This document shows positions 8,362 to 17,700 of a stretch of DNA of 64,000 bases, piece by piece. Within the stretch, counting starts at the first letter, position 1, and every line of letters begins with the position of its first letter. Origin of the DNA: Anaerolineales bacterium (GTDB lineage Bacteria > Chloroflexota > Anaerolineae > Anaerolineales > Villigracilaceae); the NCBI GenBank assembly GCA_919902735.1, contig CAKKRM010000098.1, positions 1,531 to 65,530 of the forward strand, in the 5' to 3' direction. Under the pieces are notes generated by a model that saw only the letters and a program-made list of their open reading frames with translations, searched no databases and had not been told where the DNA came from. Both the position numbers and the translations under genes were made by a program.

Positions 8362-8520
8362 GCCTGTCCATTGCTGGCGCGCATCTCTCTCGTCCAAACC
8401 CTAACCCACAGGGCTAATATCTCCTTTTTGGTTGTGAATTTCGACAAGGATAATCGCGCGCCTGTTCAATTACTGGCAAAGACTAACATTTGGCAATCAC
8501 CTTTCCCAACCCGGCACAAA

Positions 8521-8608
8521 CTAGTGCCCGAACAACTTAAAATTGATGGGTAAAAGCGGCGAAATTCAGCCACTTTTACCCTACATCTTCATGTTGTTCG
8601 GGTACTAG
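8521..8608. repeat. 88-bp palindromic element with CTAG ends
   Basis: The region 8362-8772 has no gene. Within it, 8521-8608 is a long imperfect hairpin. The left arm starts CTAGTGCCCGAACAAC and ends GGGTAAAAG; the right arm starts CTTTTACCC and ends GTTGTTCGGGTACTAG. The ends carry CTAG, either part of the terminal inverted repeat or a target-site feature. Size and structure fit a small MITE. I see nothing else in 8362-8520. Confidence 0.7.
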
Positions 8609-8682
8609 ACATGGTCGCGCGCCATTCTTCATCGCCTGTCAAACCGCTCACTGTTTTAATCAGGACTTTATCGGCAATAAGC

Positions 8683-8750
8683 AAACACCGTCCCGAAGGT
8701 TTTTTCCGAGCAATTGAACTGCCTGACGGGCAACCTTCGGGACGGTGTTT
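8683..8750. repeat. REP-like hairpin with 19-bp perfect inverted ends
   Basis: AAACACCGTCCCGAAGGTT (8683-8701) is the exact reverse complement of 8732-8750. The CCGTCCCGAAGGTT word recurs at 38699 and 41402, marking a dispersed family. There is no T-run at the end facing the response regulator, so a terminator role is doubtful. Confidence 0.8.
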
Positions 8751-8772
8751 ATGTCTGTTTAAAAAAATAAAC

Positions 8773-9672
8773 TCACTGGCGGGAATTTATCATTTCCCTG
8801 TCAAAGATGGCGGGGCTGGTGTATTGCCGATCCTGCAACAGGGCGCGGGCGCGCTGGATATCGTGTAATATTTTCTGGATGTCTTCATAATCTTCGTCGC
8901 AAAGCAGCACGCCCAAATTCACGCGCAGGCCAAGCCCCTGGTCGTTATCTTCGACAAATTTTTTCATGCCGTCTCGTACGCGGCCCGCAATGCGAAGCGG
9001 GGCTTCCGGGTTGGGAATATCCTCTATCAGCGTAAGAAAAACCCCATCGGTCGGCGACCAGGCCATGGTGTCCGTAGGTCGAAGCGTGATCCTGAATTGG
9101 TCTGCCAGTTTGCGGTAAAACGTATTAAATTCCCCATCGCTCATTTGCTTCTTTAATAATGAAGTTTGAGCCACATCCGCAAACAGAACCCCAAAGCGGC
9201 GCAATCCCGTTTGTTTGACGCGCTCCAAAGAAAACGCAAGCCGCACAGTGAAAAAAGAATATGTGTAAAGCCCGGTTATCTTATCGTGAGCGGGTTCGCG
9301 CATGGCTCCCTGGGTGGCCTGCAAACGCTGCACGAGGCTGCTCAACTGGTTGATGTCCACAGGTTTCAGCAGGAGCAGGTCCGGCTCCACGGGCAGGCTG
9401 TCGGCATAGGGAGCGTAGGCAGTGATAACCACCACAGGGATGCTGCTCATGCGCTCGTCGGCGCGCATTCGCCTCAATATTTCAACGCCAGACATGCCCG
9501 GCAATTGCAGGTCCAGCAAAACAATGTTTGGCAGCATTGTCTCGACCCGTTCCATGGCCTCTATGCCGTTCAGAACGATCTCGGTATGATAGCCTGCAAT
9601 ATCCAGCACGTGCCGAAACAACGCGACAATATCGCGGTCGTCTTCCACGATCAATGCAACTGGTTTTTCCAT
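8773..9672 (-). CDS. Response regulator with degenerate GGDEF-like output domain
   Basis: Receiver domain at residues 1-120: acidic pocket D11-D12, phosphoacceptor D54 in VLLDLQLPG, Thr in VVITAY and Lys in LLLKPVD. Residues about 130-290 resemble a GGDEF domain at its start (DKITGLYTYSFF, then FGVLFADV), but the GGDEF signature is replaced by SPTDGVFL, so diguanylate cyclase activity is not expected. ATG 9672 is preferred to an in-frame GTG three codons upstream because AAAGGG lies 8 nt before it. A TATAAT-like hexamer (reverse complement of 9734-9739) lies about 60 nt upstream. No partner histidine kinase is adjacent; the only sensor kinase of the window is at 45506. Confidence 0.85.
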   Translation of the reverse strand: MEKPVALIVEDDRDIVALFRHVLDIAGYHTEIVLNGIEAMERVETMLPNIVLLDLQLPGMSGVEILRRMRADERMSSIPVVVITAYAPYADSLPVEPDLLLLKPVDINQLSSLVQRLQATQGAMREPAHDKITGLYTYSFFTVRLAFSLERVKQTGLRRFGVLFADVAQTSLLKKQMSDGEFNTFYRKLADQFRITLRPTDTMAWSPTDGVFLTLIEDIPNPEAPLRIAGRVRDGMKKFVEDNDQGLGLRVNLGVLLCDEDYEDIQKILHDIQRARALLQDRQYTSPAIFDREMINSRQ

Positions 9673-9799
9673 GAGGCACACCCTTTAACCTTCACAACAT
9701 GAGAACAAATTCAACAAAAAAGAATACTCTTTGATTATACGATTCTTTGCAAAAATGCCAAAGAAAATTCCATTGCAAATATACCCAGCGCGGGCATTA

Positions 9800-9805
9800 T
9801 ATAAC
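9800..9805 (+). promoter_or_regulatory. TATAAC hexamer before yqeC-mocA
   Basis: -10-like TATAAC ending 13 nt before ATG 9819. No SD between them. Confidence 0.4.
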
Positions 9806-9818
9806 GTACAATTGCGGC

Positions 9819-11141
9819 ATGGATTTCGCGCACGCGCTTCGGCTAGCGCTCCCCTCCGCCTCAAACCTGACCGTCAGCCTGGTTGGCGCTGGCGGAAAGT
9901 CATCTGCGCTGTTTCAGCTTGCGCGCCAGATGCAGCCAGCCATCGTTACGGCAACCTCGCACCTCGGCGTCTGGCAAATTCCGCTCGCCGATCAGCACAT
10001 CATCGCCAGGGAATTAAGCGATCTACAAAAGCTCACAAACAAAGGGATAACTTTGATTACAGGCGAGGTTGAAAATGAAAGAACCAAACCAATCCACGCT
10101 GAATTCATACATTGGCTGCATGAAAAATCGAAAGCGTTGAAAATTGCCCTGCTCATCGAAGCGGATGGCTCGCGCCAAAAGCCGATCAAAGCGCCTGCGC
10201 CTCACGAACCGCCCATCCCTGATTTTGCCGAAGTCGTCATCGTAGTTGCGGGGCTGTCTGCCATTGGAAAGCCGCTTGGCGGGGAGCATGTTCACCGCCC
10301 CGAAATTTTTTCACAGCTTTGCGATTTGGAAATTGGTCGGCCAATTACGCCAAAGGAAATCATCGCCACCCTCACCCATCCGCAGGGCGGGCTGAAAAAT
10401 ATTCCAGCCAGCGCGCGGCGAATTGCATTTCTCAACCAGGCAGATACGCCCGAACTTCAATCCACGGGCGGGGAGGTGGCGCGCGAATTGCTCGGGCATT
10501 TCGGCTCGGTCATCGTTGGGTCGCTGCTGCAAAATTCTTTCCGCACCATCGAACGCACCGCAGGCATCATCCTCGCCGCAGGTGAGTCGACTCGCTACGG
10601 CTCGCTCAAACAATTATTGGATTGGAAGGGAAAACCATTTGTGAGACAAGTTGCCGAAACCGCGCTTCGCTCCGGTCTTTGGCCTGTGATGGTGGTCACA
10701 GGCTTTCGCTCCGCTGACGTTGAATCCTGTTTAAAAGACCTGCCCGTGAATATTGTCTACAACCCAAATTATCAGCAAGGACAAAGCGCCTCCATCCGCG
10801 CTGGAGTGCGGGCGCTTCCTCAAAATGCGGGCGGCGCAGTTTTTTTATTGGCCGACCAGCCGCAAATCCCCGCCGAAGTCATCCGCGCTTTAACAAATAC
10901 ACATGCCAGGGAACTCCATCCCATCGTCGCGCCCCTGGTTCTCGAAGAACGCCGCGCCAACCCCGTGCTGTTTGACCGTGTCGCCTTCCCCGATCTCCTG
11001 CAACTGACAGGTGATATTGGCGGGCGGGCTATTTTCTCGAAATACAAAGTAGAATACATGCCCTGGCATGATGATATATTATTGCTGGATGTGGACAAGC
11101 CGGAAGACTATCAAAAGCTGATCGAAATAGAAAAACTTTAA
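9819..11141 (+). CDS. yqeC-mocA: YqeC-MocA fusion: hydroxylase accessory domain plus molybdopterin cytidylyltransferase-like domain
   Basis: The N-terminal half (about 1-225) is YqeC: P-loop-like SLVGAGGKSS near residue 23, HLGVWQIP, IEADGSRQKPIKAPAPHEP, and VVAGLSAIGKPLGGEHVHRPE, all typical of the selenium-dependent hydroxylase accessory family. The C-terminal half (about 245-440) is a MobA/MocA nucleotidyltransferase: AGIILAAGESTRYGSLKQLL with the nucleotide-binding loop, VVTGFRS, GQSASIRAG, and FLLADQPQIP with the Mg-binding Asp. MocA transfers CMP from CTP to Mo-molybdopterin, giving the MCD cofactor of xanthine dehydrogenase-type enzymes. I set the start at ATG 9819 (MDFAHALRL), where YqeC homology begins; an in-frame ATG at 9747 would add 24 unconserved residues. 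Next gene begins 9 bp downstream. Confidence 0.9.
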   Translation: MDFAHALRLALPSASNLTVSLVGAGGKSSALFQLARQMQPAIVTATSHLGVWQIPLADQHIIARELSDLQKLTNKGITLITGEVENERTKPIHAEFIHWLHEKSKALKIALLIEADGSRQKPIKAPAPHEPPIPDFAEVVIVVAGLSAIGKPLGGEHVHRPEIFSQLCDLEIGRPITPKEIIATLTHPQGGLKNIPASARRIAFLNQADTPELQSTGGEVARELLGHFGSVIVGSLLQNSFRTIERTAGIILAAGESTRYGSLKQLLDWKGKPFVRQVAETALRSGLWPVMVVTGFRSADVESCLKDLPVNIVYNPNYQQGQSASIRAGVRALPQNAGGAVFLLADQPQIPAEVIRALTNTHARELHPIVAPLVLEERRANPVLFDRVAFPDLLQLTGDIGGRAIFSKYKVEYMPWHDDILLLDVDKPEDYQKLIEIEKL

Positions 11142-11150
11142 AGGAAATTC

Positions 11151-11729
11151 ATGATTACAGCCATTATTCTCGCCGCAGGCGAATCCAAAAGGATGGGGCA
11201 GCCTAAAATGCTCATGCCATGGGGAAAAAGCACGGTGCTGCAAACGGTCATCTCCACCATTCAAGCCGCGGGCATCAACGACATTCTCGTTGTAACGGGC
11301 GGGGCGCGTGCGCAGGTGGAAAGGCTGATCGGTAAAACCGTTCAAACTGTTTTCAACAACAATTATGAGACGGGTGAAATGCTCAGTTCCATCCAGGTGG
11401 GGTTGGCGGAGAAAATGCGTGAGGCGAGCGCCACACTCATTTGCCTGGGCGACCAGCCCCAGGTCGAGGAAAGAAGCGTGCGGTACATCTGCAATGCGTT
11501 CCTCACAAGCAAATCCCAGATCGTTGTTCCAAGTTATCAAATGCGGCGCGGACATCCCTGGCTGGTGGCGCGCCCCCTTTGGAACGAACTGCTCGCCATG
11601 AAGCCGCCAAAAACTCCGCGGGATTTTTTGAAAAAAAATGCCCGTAAAATCCATTATATAAATGTGGACACCCCCAGCGTGCTTGCAGACCTGGATACGC
11701 CCGAAGATTACATGAAACGCAAAACATGA
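11151..11729 (+). CDS. MocA/MobA-like nucleotidyltransferase (second copy)
   Basis: 192-residue stand-alone NTP transferase: ITAIILAAGESKRMGQPKML (residues 2-21), VVTGGARAQVE, GEMLSSIQVGL, LICLGDQPQVE with the metal-binding Asp, RRGHPWLV, and DLDTPEDY at the C-terminus. It is closely similar in layout to the MocA half of the preceding gene, which suggests tandem duplication, with one copy captured by YqeC. Substrate could be Mo-molybdopterin (CTP) or another cofactor. SD AAAGGAAATTC precedes the ATG. Confidence 0.88.
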   Translation: MITAIILAAGESKRMGQPKMLMPWGKSTVLQTVISTIQAAGINDILVVTGGARAQVERLIGKTVQTVFNNNYETGEMLSSIQVGLAEKMREASATLICLGDQPQVEERSVRYICNAFLTSKSQIVVPSYQMRRGHPWLVARPLWNELLAMKPPKTPRDFLKKNARKIHYINVDTPSVLADLDTPEDYMKRKT

Positions 11730-11791
11730 TACAGATTGACAAGCCGCCTTGTAAAAGATAAACTCGCTCCATTCCAAATTGGGAGCGGTAC

Positions 11792-12712
11792 ATGAAATAT
11801 TTTGTGATTGTCAATCCAACATCAGGCCGCGGGCTTGGTGAGCGGTCCATTCCGCAAATCGAATCCAGCCTGCAAGAGTACGGGCTGGATTTTACGCTTG
11901 TTAAAACCGAGCGGGTCTGGCACGCCGCAGAGTTGGCCGAAGGCGCCGCGCGTGACGGATACGATGTGATCGTGTGCGCCAGCGGTGATGGAACTGTGAA
12001 TGAAGCCATCAACGGCATCATGCGCGCGCGCAAGGACGGCCACAATCAATCTGCCTTCACCGTTTTGGGAATTGGCACAGGCAATGACTTTGCGGGCGGC
12101 ACGGGCATCCCCACCAATTTAACCGACGGCTTGAAAGCCTTGAAGGAAAACAAACGCAGAAAAATTGACCTGGGTTTGGTGAAAGGCGGCGATTATCCCG
12201 AAGGCAGATATTTCGGCAACGGGATCGGCGTCGGCTTCGATGCGGCGGTTGGCAACGAAGCCATCAAAGTCCGCTGGACGCGCGGCCTGCTGGCTTATCT
12301 CATCGGCGTGATCAAAACTGTTTTCCTTTATTACAACCCCGCGCAGGTTGAAATTATTTTGGATGACAAGGAAACCATAAAACAGGTTTCGTTGATGATC
12401 TCGGTGATGAACGGCAGGCGCATGGGCGGCGGTTTTCAAATGGCCCCCGAAAGCCAGCCCGATGACGGTCTCTTCGACCTGTGCATTGCGGAAACCGCAT
12501 CCAAGGGGCGCATCCTTGCAATGATCCCGCACTTCATCAAAGGGACTCAAGCCACGCTGCCTGAGATCCAAATGAAGCGCGCGAAAAAAATATCGATCAA
12601 ATCATTGGACTTAACATTCCCAGCCCATGCAGACGGGGAATTCATCTGCCTCAACGGTTCAGCCCTGACCCTGGAACTGCTCCCGAAAGAACTGGAAATT
12701 ATCTGCGCCTGA
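11792..12712 (+). CDS. Diacylglycerol/lipid kinase family protein (DagK/YegS type)
   Basis: 306 residues. The lipid kinase catalytic domain begins KYFVIVNPTSGRG (2-14), has the ATP/substrate motif CASGDGTVNEAINGI (about 60-74) and GIGTGNDFAGG (about 90-100), and a C-terminal beta domain ending in DGEFICLNGS. The family phosphorylates diacylglycerol or related lipids at the membrane face. SD GGGAG lies about 7 nt before the ATG. It ends 4 bp before the PlsC gene; the pair could act in phosphatidic acid supply. Confidence 0.88.
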   Translation: MKYFVIVNPTSGRGLGERSIPQIESSLQEYGLDFTLVKTERVWHAAELAEGAARDGYDVIVCASGDGTVNEAINGIMRARKDGHNQSAFTVLGIGTGNDFAGGTGIPTNLTDGLKALKENKRRKIDLGLVKGGDYPEGRYFGNGIGVGFDAAVGNEAIKVRWTRGLLAYLIGVIKTVFLYYNPAQVEIILDDKETIKQVSLMISVMNGRRMGGGFQMAPESQPDDGLFDLCIAETASKGRILAMIPHFIKGTQATLPEIQMKRAKKISIKSLDLTFPAHADGEFICLNGSALTLELLPKELEIICA

Positions 12713-12716
12713 GCCT

Positions 12717-13391
12717 ATGAATTTCACGCATTGGTTTATCAATTTCCTCATTCGAGTATATACCCGCGTCACCTGCCGCATCGACGCGCCTGACTTGCAC
12801 AAATTCCCGTCACACGGGCCGGTCATCGCGATTGCGAATCACACGGGGCAAATCGAAGTGCCGATGTTGTTCGCGCATTTACAGCCCCGTCAACTTACGG
12901 GCTGGGCAAAAGTGGAGGCGTGGGATAACCCGTTCCTGCGCTGGGTCTTCGGCGTTTGGAATGCAATCCCCGTCCGCCGCGGTGAAGCGGATATAAAAGC
13001 GCTCAAGCTGGCCTTGAAAGCTTTGGAAGAGGGAAAAATATTCGGGCTGGCTCCCGAAGGGACGCGCAATTACAACGGGAAACTGAAACGCGCCATGCCA
13101 GGAACGGCAATCGTCGCGCTTCATTCAGGCGCGCCAATCGTTCCCATTGCCCATTGGGGCGGCGAGGTGTACCTGAAAAATCTGAAGCGATTAAAACGCA
13201 CCGATTTCCACATCCGCGTTGGCGAGCCGTTCAAGATTAACGTGAGCGGCGTAAAAGTGAACGGTGAAATCCGTCAGCAAATTGTGGATGATATGATGTA
13301 TGAGCTTGCAAAACTGCTTCCTGAAGAATATCGCGGGGAGTACAGTGACATGAGCAAGGCGACGGGGAAATATATTGTGAAGGTGGAATAA
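12717..13391 (+). CDS. PlsC-like 1-acyl-glycerol-3-phosphate acyltransferase
   Basis: 224-residue acyltransferase of the PlsC family, which acylates lysophosphatidic acid to phosphatidic acid at the inner membrane. Motif I is NHTGQIEVPML (about 41-51): the expected HX4D reads HX4E here, an unusual conservative change. Motif III PEGTRNYNG (about 117-125) and the later GAPIVPIAHWG are normal. Start ATG 12717 lies 4 bp after the lipid kinase stop, so the two are one transcript. A 7-bp-unit hairpin array follows the stop codon. Confidence 0.88.
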   Translation: MNFTHWFINFLIRVYTRVTCRIDAPDLHKFPSHGPVIAIANHTGQIEVPMLFAHLQPRQLTGWAKVEAWDNPFLRWVFGVWNAIPVRRGEADIKALKLALKALEEGKIFGLAPEGTRNYNGKLKRAMPGTAIVALHSGAPIVPIAHWGGEVYLKNLKRLKRTDFHIRVGEPFKINVSGVKVNGEIRQQIVDDMMYELAKLLPEEYRGEYSDMSKATGKYIVKVE

Positions 13392-13394
13392 AGC

Positions 13395-13449
13395 GTAATT
13401 GGTAAATGGTAAAAATTATGTTTCACAAATTACCAGTTACCAATTTAGA
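13395..13449. repeat. Inverted heptanucleotide arrays after plsC
   Basis: Left arm GTAATTG, GTAAATG, GTAAAAA; 13-bp loop; right arm ATTACCA, GTTACCA, ATTTAGA. The arms are inverted (TGGTAA/TTACCA). The structure begins 4 bp after the plsC stop and lies between two convergent genes. Confidence 0.8.
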
Positions 13450-13461
13450 GTCACAACAAAC

Positions 13462-13890
13462 CTAGAATTTATAACTGTATGCATTCGTCTCGCGTTTTAC
13501 AAACCCCACCCGCAAATATAATTTATTCGCCGCCACCCGCATGGGGTTGGACGTGAGCGAGATGTTCCCCGCGCCTTTCTCACGCGCCAGTTCAATGCCG
13601 CGCAGCATCAAGGCTTCGCCAATTCCTTCGCCGCGCGCCGAAATATCCACGATCACATCTTCGATGATGGAGCGGATGCCCGTCGGCACGCTGTAGACAG
13701 CGAGAGTCAACGCGCCAACGATATCGTTATTTTCGTTGCGGGCTATTATCAGCGTGGAAGATGAATCTCGGAGGAGAGCAGCCAGATCGTCCAGAGAAGG
13801 AGGCGGGTTGTTATTCGTCAATTGAGGGACGAGGCGTTGAAATGCTTCGTACAGTTCCTCGTCCGCTGTTGTAACAATCTCAATTTGCAT
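13462..13890 (-). CDS. GNAT family N-acetyltransferase
   Basis: 142-residue single GNAT domain. The acetyl-CoA binding motif A is seen as IEDVIVDISARGEGIGEALM (about 79-98, with the R/G-x-x-G-x-G/A pattern), followed by the helix RGIELAREKG and the C-terminal strand NKLYLRVGFVKRETNAY typical of these enzymes. Acceptor substrate unknown. The start overlaps the end of the upstream CDP-alcohol phosphatidyltransferase gene by 11 bp, so the two are translationally linked. Confidence 0.87.
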   Translation of the reverse strand: MQIEIVTTADEELYEAFQRLVPQLTNNNPPPSLDDLAALLRDSSSTLIIARNENNDIVGALTLAVYSVPTGIRSIIEDVIVDISARGEGIGEALMLRGIELAREKGAGNISLTSNPMRVAANKLYLRVGFVKRETNAYSYKF

Positions 13891-14605
13891 TTGATTTTTT
13901 TGGAATGACGCTCAAGATAATGTAATAGGCGACATAAATAAGCGAAGCCCACGCCACCCATTGCGGCTGGTTGGGATATTGGATCAACCCCCAGATGCCG
14001 ATTACTCCGTAAAGATAGGTTAGGGCAAGCGTGAGGGTTCGGAAAAAAGTGTTGCGAGTGGGATAAATATATTTAATCGGAATGAAGACCATGATGTTGA
14101 ATAACATCAGAAAACCAAAATTCACCCATTGCGGCAGGTTCATCAAAAGCATGTAAAGCGCGGCGACATTCCAATAGGATGGAAAGCCTTTGAAATGATG
14201 GTCATCCGTCTTTGCATCCGTTTGCGTGAATTGATAGGCAGAGGTCAACAAAATGGAACAAGCGCCCAACAAGCGGACACTTGCAGGCAACGCATCCGCT
14301 TCGATCAAAAAGAGGGCAGGCACAAGCACGTAGTTGACATAATCGAGAATATTATCGAGCAGCGCACCATCGATACCGTTGGCGTATGTTTTCACGTCCG
14401 CCCAGCGCGCCAACATGCCGTCGAAGCCATCCACGAGCATGGCGACGATCATGTACATGATCATCATGCGCCAGTTGTGTTCGAAGATCGCGAGGATCGC
14501 CAGCAATCCCCACACCGCGCCCGTGGCAGTAAAAAGATGCACTCCCCACGCGGCGGTCACGCGCAGGAGGTTTGGTTTATTTTCTGAAATTGCAGAAGTT
14601 GGCAT
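13880..14605 (-). CDS. CDP-alcohol phosphatidyltransferase, phosphatidylcholine synthase-like
   Basis: 241-residue membrane protein with about eight hydrophobic segments. The CDP-alcohol phosphotransferase signature is at about 55-82 (DGMLAR, then G, then DGALLDNILD). The spacing and the LLDNILDYVNYVLVPA continuation resemble bacterial phosphatidylcholine synthase (Pcs), which makes phosphatidylcholine from CDP-diacylglycerol and choline. Other CDP-alcohol transferases remain possible. ATG 14605 (MPTSAISENK) is chosen because AAAGGA lies 5 nt upstream; an upstream in-frame start has no RBS. Confidence 0.78.
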   Translation of the reverse strand: MPTSAISENKPNLLRVTAAWGVHLFTATGAVWGLLAILAIFEHNWRMMIMYMIVAMLVDGFDGMLARWADVKTYANGIDGALLDNILDYVNYVLVPALFLIEADALPASVRLLGACSILLTSAYQFTQTDAKTDDHHFKGFPSYWNVAALYMLLMNLPQWVNFGFLMLFNIMVFIPIKYIYPTRNTFFRTLTLALTYLYGVIGIWGLIQYPNQPQWVAWASLIYVAYYIILSVIPKKSNAN

Positions 14606-14676
14606 GGTTATCCTTTGACGATGAAGTAAACGTGTAAACACGCAGACAAGTAAACAGGTTCGTTTAATTATAAATT

Positions 14677-14715
14677 AAAAGGGCTTCGAAAATTTAAATT
14701 TTCCAAAGCCCTTTA
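14677..14715 (-). terminator. Terminator-like hairpin after ileS
   Basis: On the minus strand AAAGGGCTTTGG and TCGAAGCCCTTTT form a stem around an AT-rich loop, ending in T residues, about 33 nt after the ileS stop. Confidence 0.7.
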
Positions 14716-14751
14716 CTGATCACTGATTACTGATTACTGATCACTGATTAC
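14713..14751. repeat. Heptanucleotide array overlapping the ileS stop codon
   Basis: Five and a half units of TTACTGA/TCACTGA on the plus strand (TCAGTAA/TCAGTGA on the coding strand). The ileS stop codon TAA (14748-14750) is part of the array. Confidence 0.88.
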
Positions 14752-17700
14752 TTTCCAATCTTCATCAACCCAACCTTAACTTTTTCACCGTCAAACTCAT
14801 CTTCAACGACAGATGAATTCGCGGGCGGACTCGCAAAGGATAATTTAATCGTCAATGTTTCGGCTTTGATGTAACCCTCGTGCGCCTCAATTGCGGACCG
14901 TAGGCCTGCTGTTGCTTCGACGAATAATTCCACGCGATCGGAAACATCCAAGTCCGCGGTCTTGCGCAAGTCCTGCACGCGGCGCACAAATTCACGCGCC
15001 TGACCTTCCGCCACAAGTTCGGGAGTCAGGTCAATGACGAGCGCGGCAACGTACGCGCCATCTTCGGCAACGGAGAAACCTTCCTTTGCAAGCGCCTTGA
15101 CTTCCACTTCTTCAGAAATGATCTGGTAGGTTTCGCCGCCAACTTTTACTTCAAGCGCATTTCCTGCAACAAAGGTTTTTGCAACTTCTTCCGCATTCAT
15201 CGCAAGGATCGCCTTTTGGATGGCAGGGAACTTGTTGCCATACTTCTGTCCCAATTGCTTGGGCAGCGGCTTTACGGTATGCGAGAGGGCTTCCGTGGCA
15301 GTATCCAGCAGGCGGACTTGCTTCACATTCAACTCATCCTGAATGACATCCAGGTTGTTAATGAGAGCGTTTCGCTCGGTTGCATTTCCAACAGAAAACG
15401 CAGCTTCAGCGAGTGGCTGGCGTACTTTTCGATTGGCCTTCTGGCGGGCGGCATGTCCCAGCGAGACGAGCTTCATCACCAAATTCATATCGCGGTTGAG
15501 CGATTCGTCAATGAATTCTTCCATCACCTGCGGCCATTCAGCCAGGTGGACGGATTCAGGCGCGGTCTCATGCACCGAGCGGACGAGGTTTTGATACAAC
15601 TCTTCCGCGAGGAATGGCATGGCAGGCGCGATGAGCTTGGCAACCGTGGTCAACGCGGTGTACAACGTTGAGTACGCGGCCTGCTTGTCTGAATCCGAGT
15701 CGTTCTTCCAGAAGCGGCGGCGCGAACGGCGCACATACCAGGTGGAGAGATTCTCGACGAACTTTTCCACGGGGCGCGTCGCGTTGGTGACATCATATTT
15801 TTCGTAGGCTTCGGTCACATCGCGGACCAACACGTTCAACTCGGAGAGCAGCCAGCGGTCAAGATCATTGGTTGCGGCGGTCACAGTCAAGGCTTGCGGT
15901 TTGTCGAGGTTGGCGTATGTCACAAAGAACGAGTAGACATTCCACAGCGTAAGCGTAAAGCTGCGGATCACATCCCCAACCAGATCGGAAGAGAAGCGGC
16001 GTTCCTGTCCAGGCGGCGTGGCAGTGAAAAGATACCAGCGCAATGCGTCGGCGCCGTGGAGATTGATCACATCCCAGGGCTGGACGATATTGCCCAACGA
16101 CTTGGACATCTTGCGTCCTTCTCCATCCTGAATGTGACCAAGACAGATGACGTTCTTGAATGAAACATCATTATTCAGCAAAGTGCTGATGGCGTGCAGC
16201 GAGTAGAACCAACCGCGAGTCTGGTCAACGGCCTCGCAGATGTAATCCGCGGGGAATTGCTGTTTGAACTTTTCCTGATTCTCAAACGGGTAATGCCATT
16301 GGGCATATGGCATGGAACCAGAGTCGAACCACACGTCGATGAGGTCCTTCACACGGGTCATCCTGCCGCCGCAATCGGCACACTTCCAATGGACATTGTC
16401 CACGTACGGGCGATGCAGGTCGAGGCCTCGCCCTGAGTTTATCGAAGGGTCGGTTAAATCTCTGCCAACTTTTTCAGAAAGTTCGGCAACAGACCCCACA
16501 CACTCACGGTGTTTGCACTCTTGATTCTCGCACTCCCAAACTGGGAGCGGCGTGCCCCAATAACGTTCACGGCTAAGAGACCAGTCAATATTATTTTCGA
16601 GCCAGTTGCCGAAGCGTCCGTTCTTGATATGATCGGGAACCCAGTTGATGGTCTTATTCAACTCAACCAAACGGTCACGCTTTGAACTCGTGCGGATATA
16701 CCAGGACTCGCGCGCGTAATACAGCAACGGGGTCTTGCAGCGCCAGCAGAAGGGATAGGTATGCACCAGCGTGCCCGCGCGGAATAAAAGTCCACGGGCC
16801 TCGAGGTCTTTGATGATGAGCGGGTCGGCTTCTTTGACGAAGATTCCGCGCCAGGGTGTGATCTCAGGAATGAATGTGCCATCGGGCTGTACAGTGAGGA
16901 GAATGGGCAAATCATATTGTTTCGCCATTTCCATATCTTCGGCGCCGAAGGCGGGAGCCTGATGCACAAGACCTGAGCCATCCTCTGTGGTGACGTAATT
17001 TGCAAGCAGCACGTAGTAAGCGGGCTTATCCACTGGCATAAAGGTAAAGAGCGGTTGATATTTCACACCCTTCAACTTCCTGCCTTTGAAGGAATCCACT
17101 ACTTTTACTTCTTCGTCCTTGAATATCTTTTCAACTAAATTCTTCGCAAGAATGAGTTTTTCTTTTGTGCCGTTGTTGTCGCGCTCGACGGTTACATAGT
17201 CCACTTCGGGGTGTGCGGCAACGGCCACATTGGCGGGTAACGTCCACGGGGTTGTCGTCCAAACTAGCAAGGAGGTATCGGGCTTATCTACCAGCGGCAG
17301 GCGCACAAAAACTGACGGGTCGGTGGCGTCGTCGTACCCGAGGGCAACTTCATGGTCAGAAAGAGGCGTGCCGCAGCGCGGGCAATACGGTACGACCTTA
17401 TATCCCTTGAAGAGTAAATCCTTTTCCCAGAAGTTTTTCAGAATCCACCAAACGGATTCGATGAAATCATTGGTGTAGGTCACATAAGCCGTGTCAAGGT
17501 CAACCCAAAAGGCGATGCGGTCTGTGAGTTTTTCCCATTCCTGAATGTAGGTGAATACAGACTTCCTGCACAGCTCATTGAATTTATCGATACCGTATTC
17601 TTCGATCTGTTGTTTGTTGTTGAAGCCAAGCTGCTTCTCCACTTCGATTTCAACCGGCAGGCCATGCGTATCCCACCCGCCGCGGCGCGAGACGTGATAT

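Noticed and set aside
8683-8750. Terminator for the response regulator gene
   Set aside because: No T-run at the proper side, and the same sequence recurs as a dispersed repeat.
8773-9672. Active diguanylate cyclase
   Set aside because: The GGDEF signature is replaced by SPTDGVFL.
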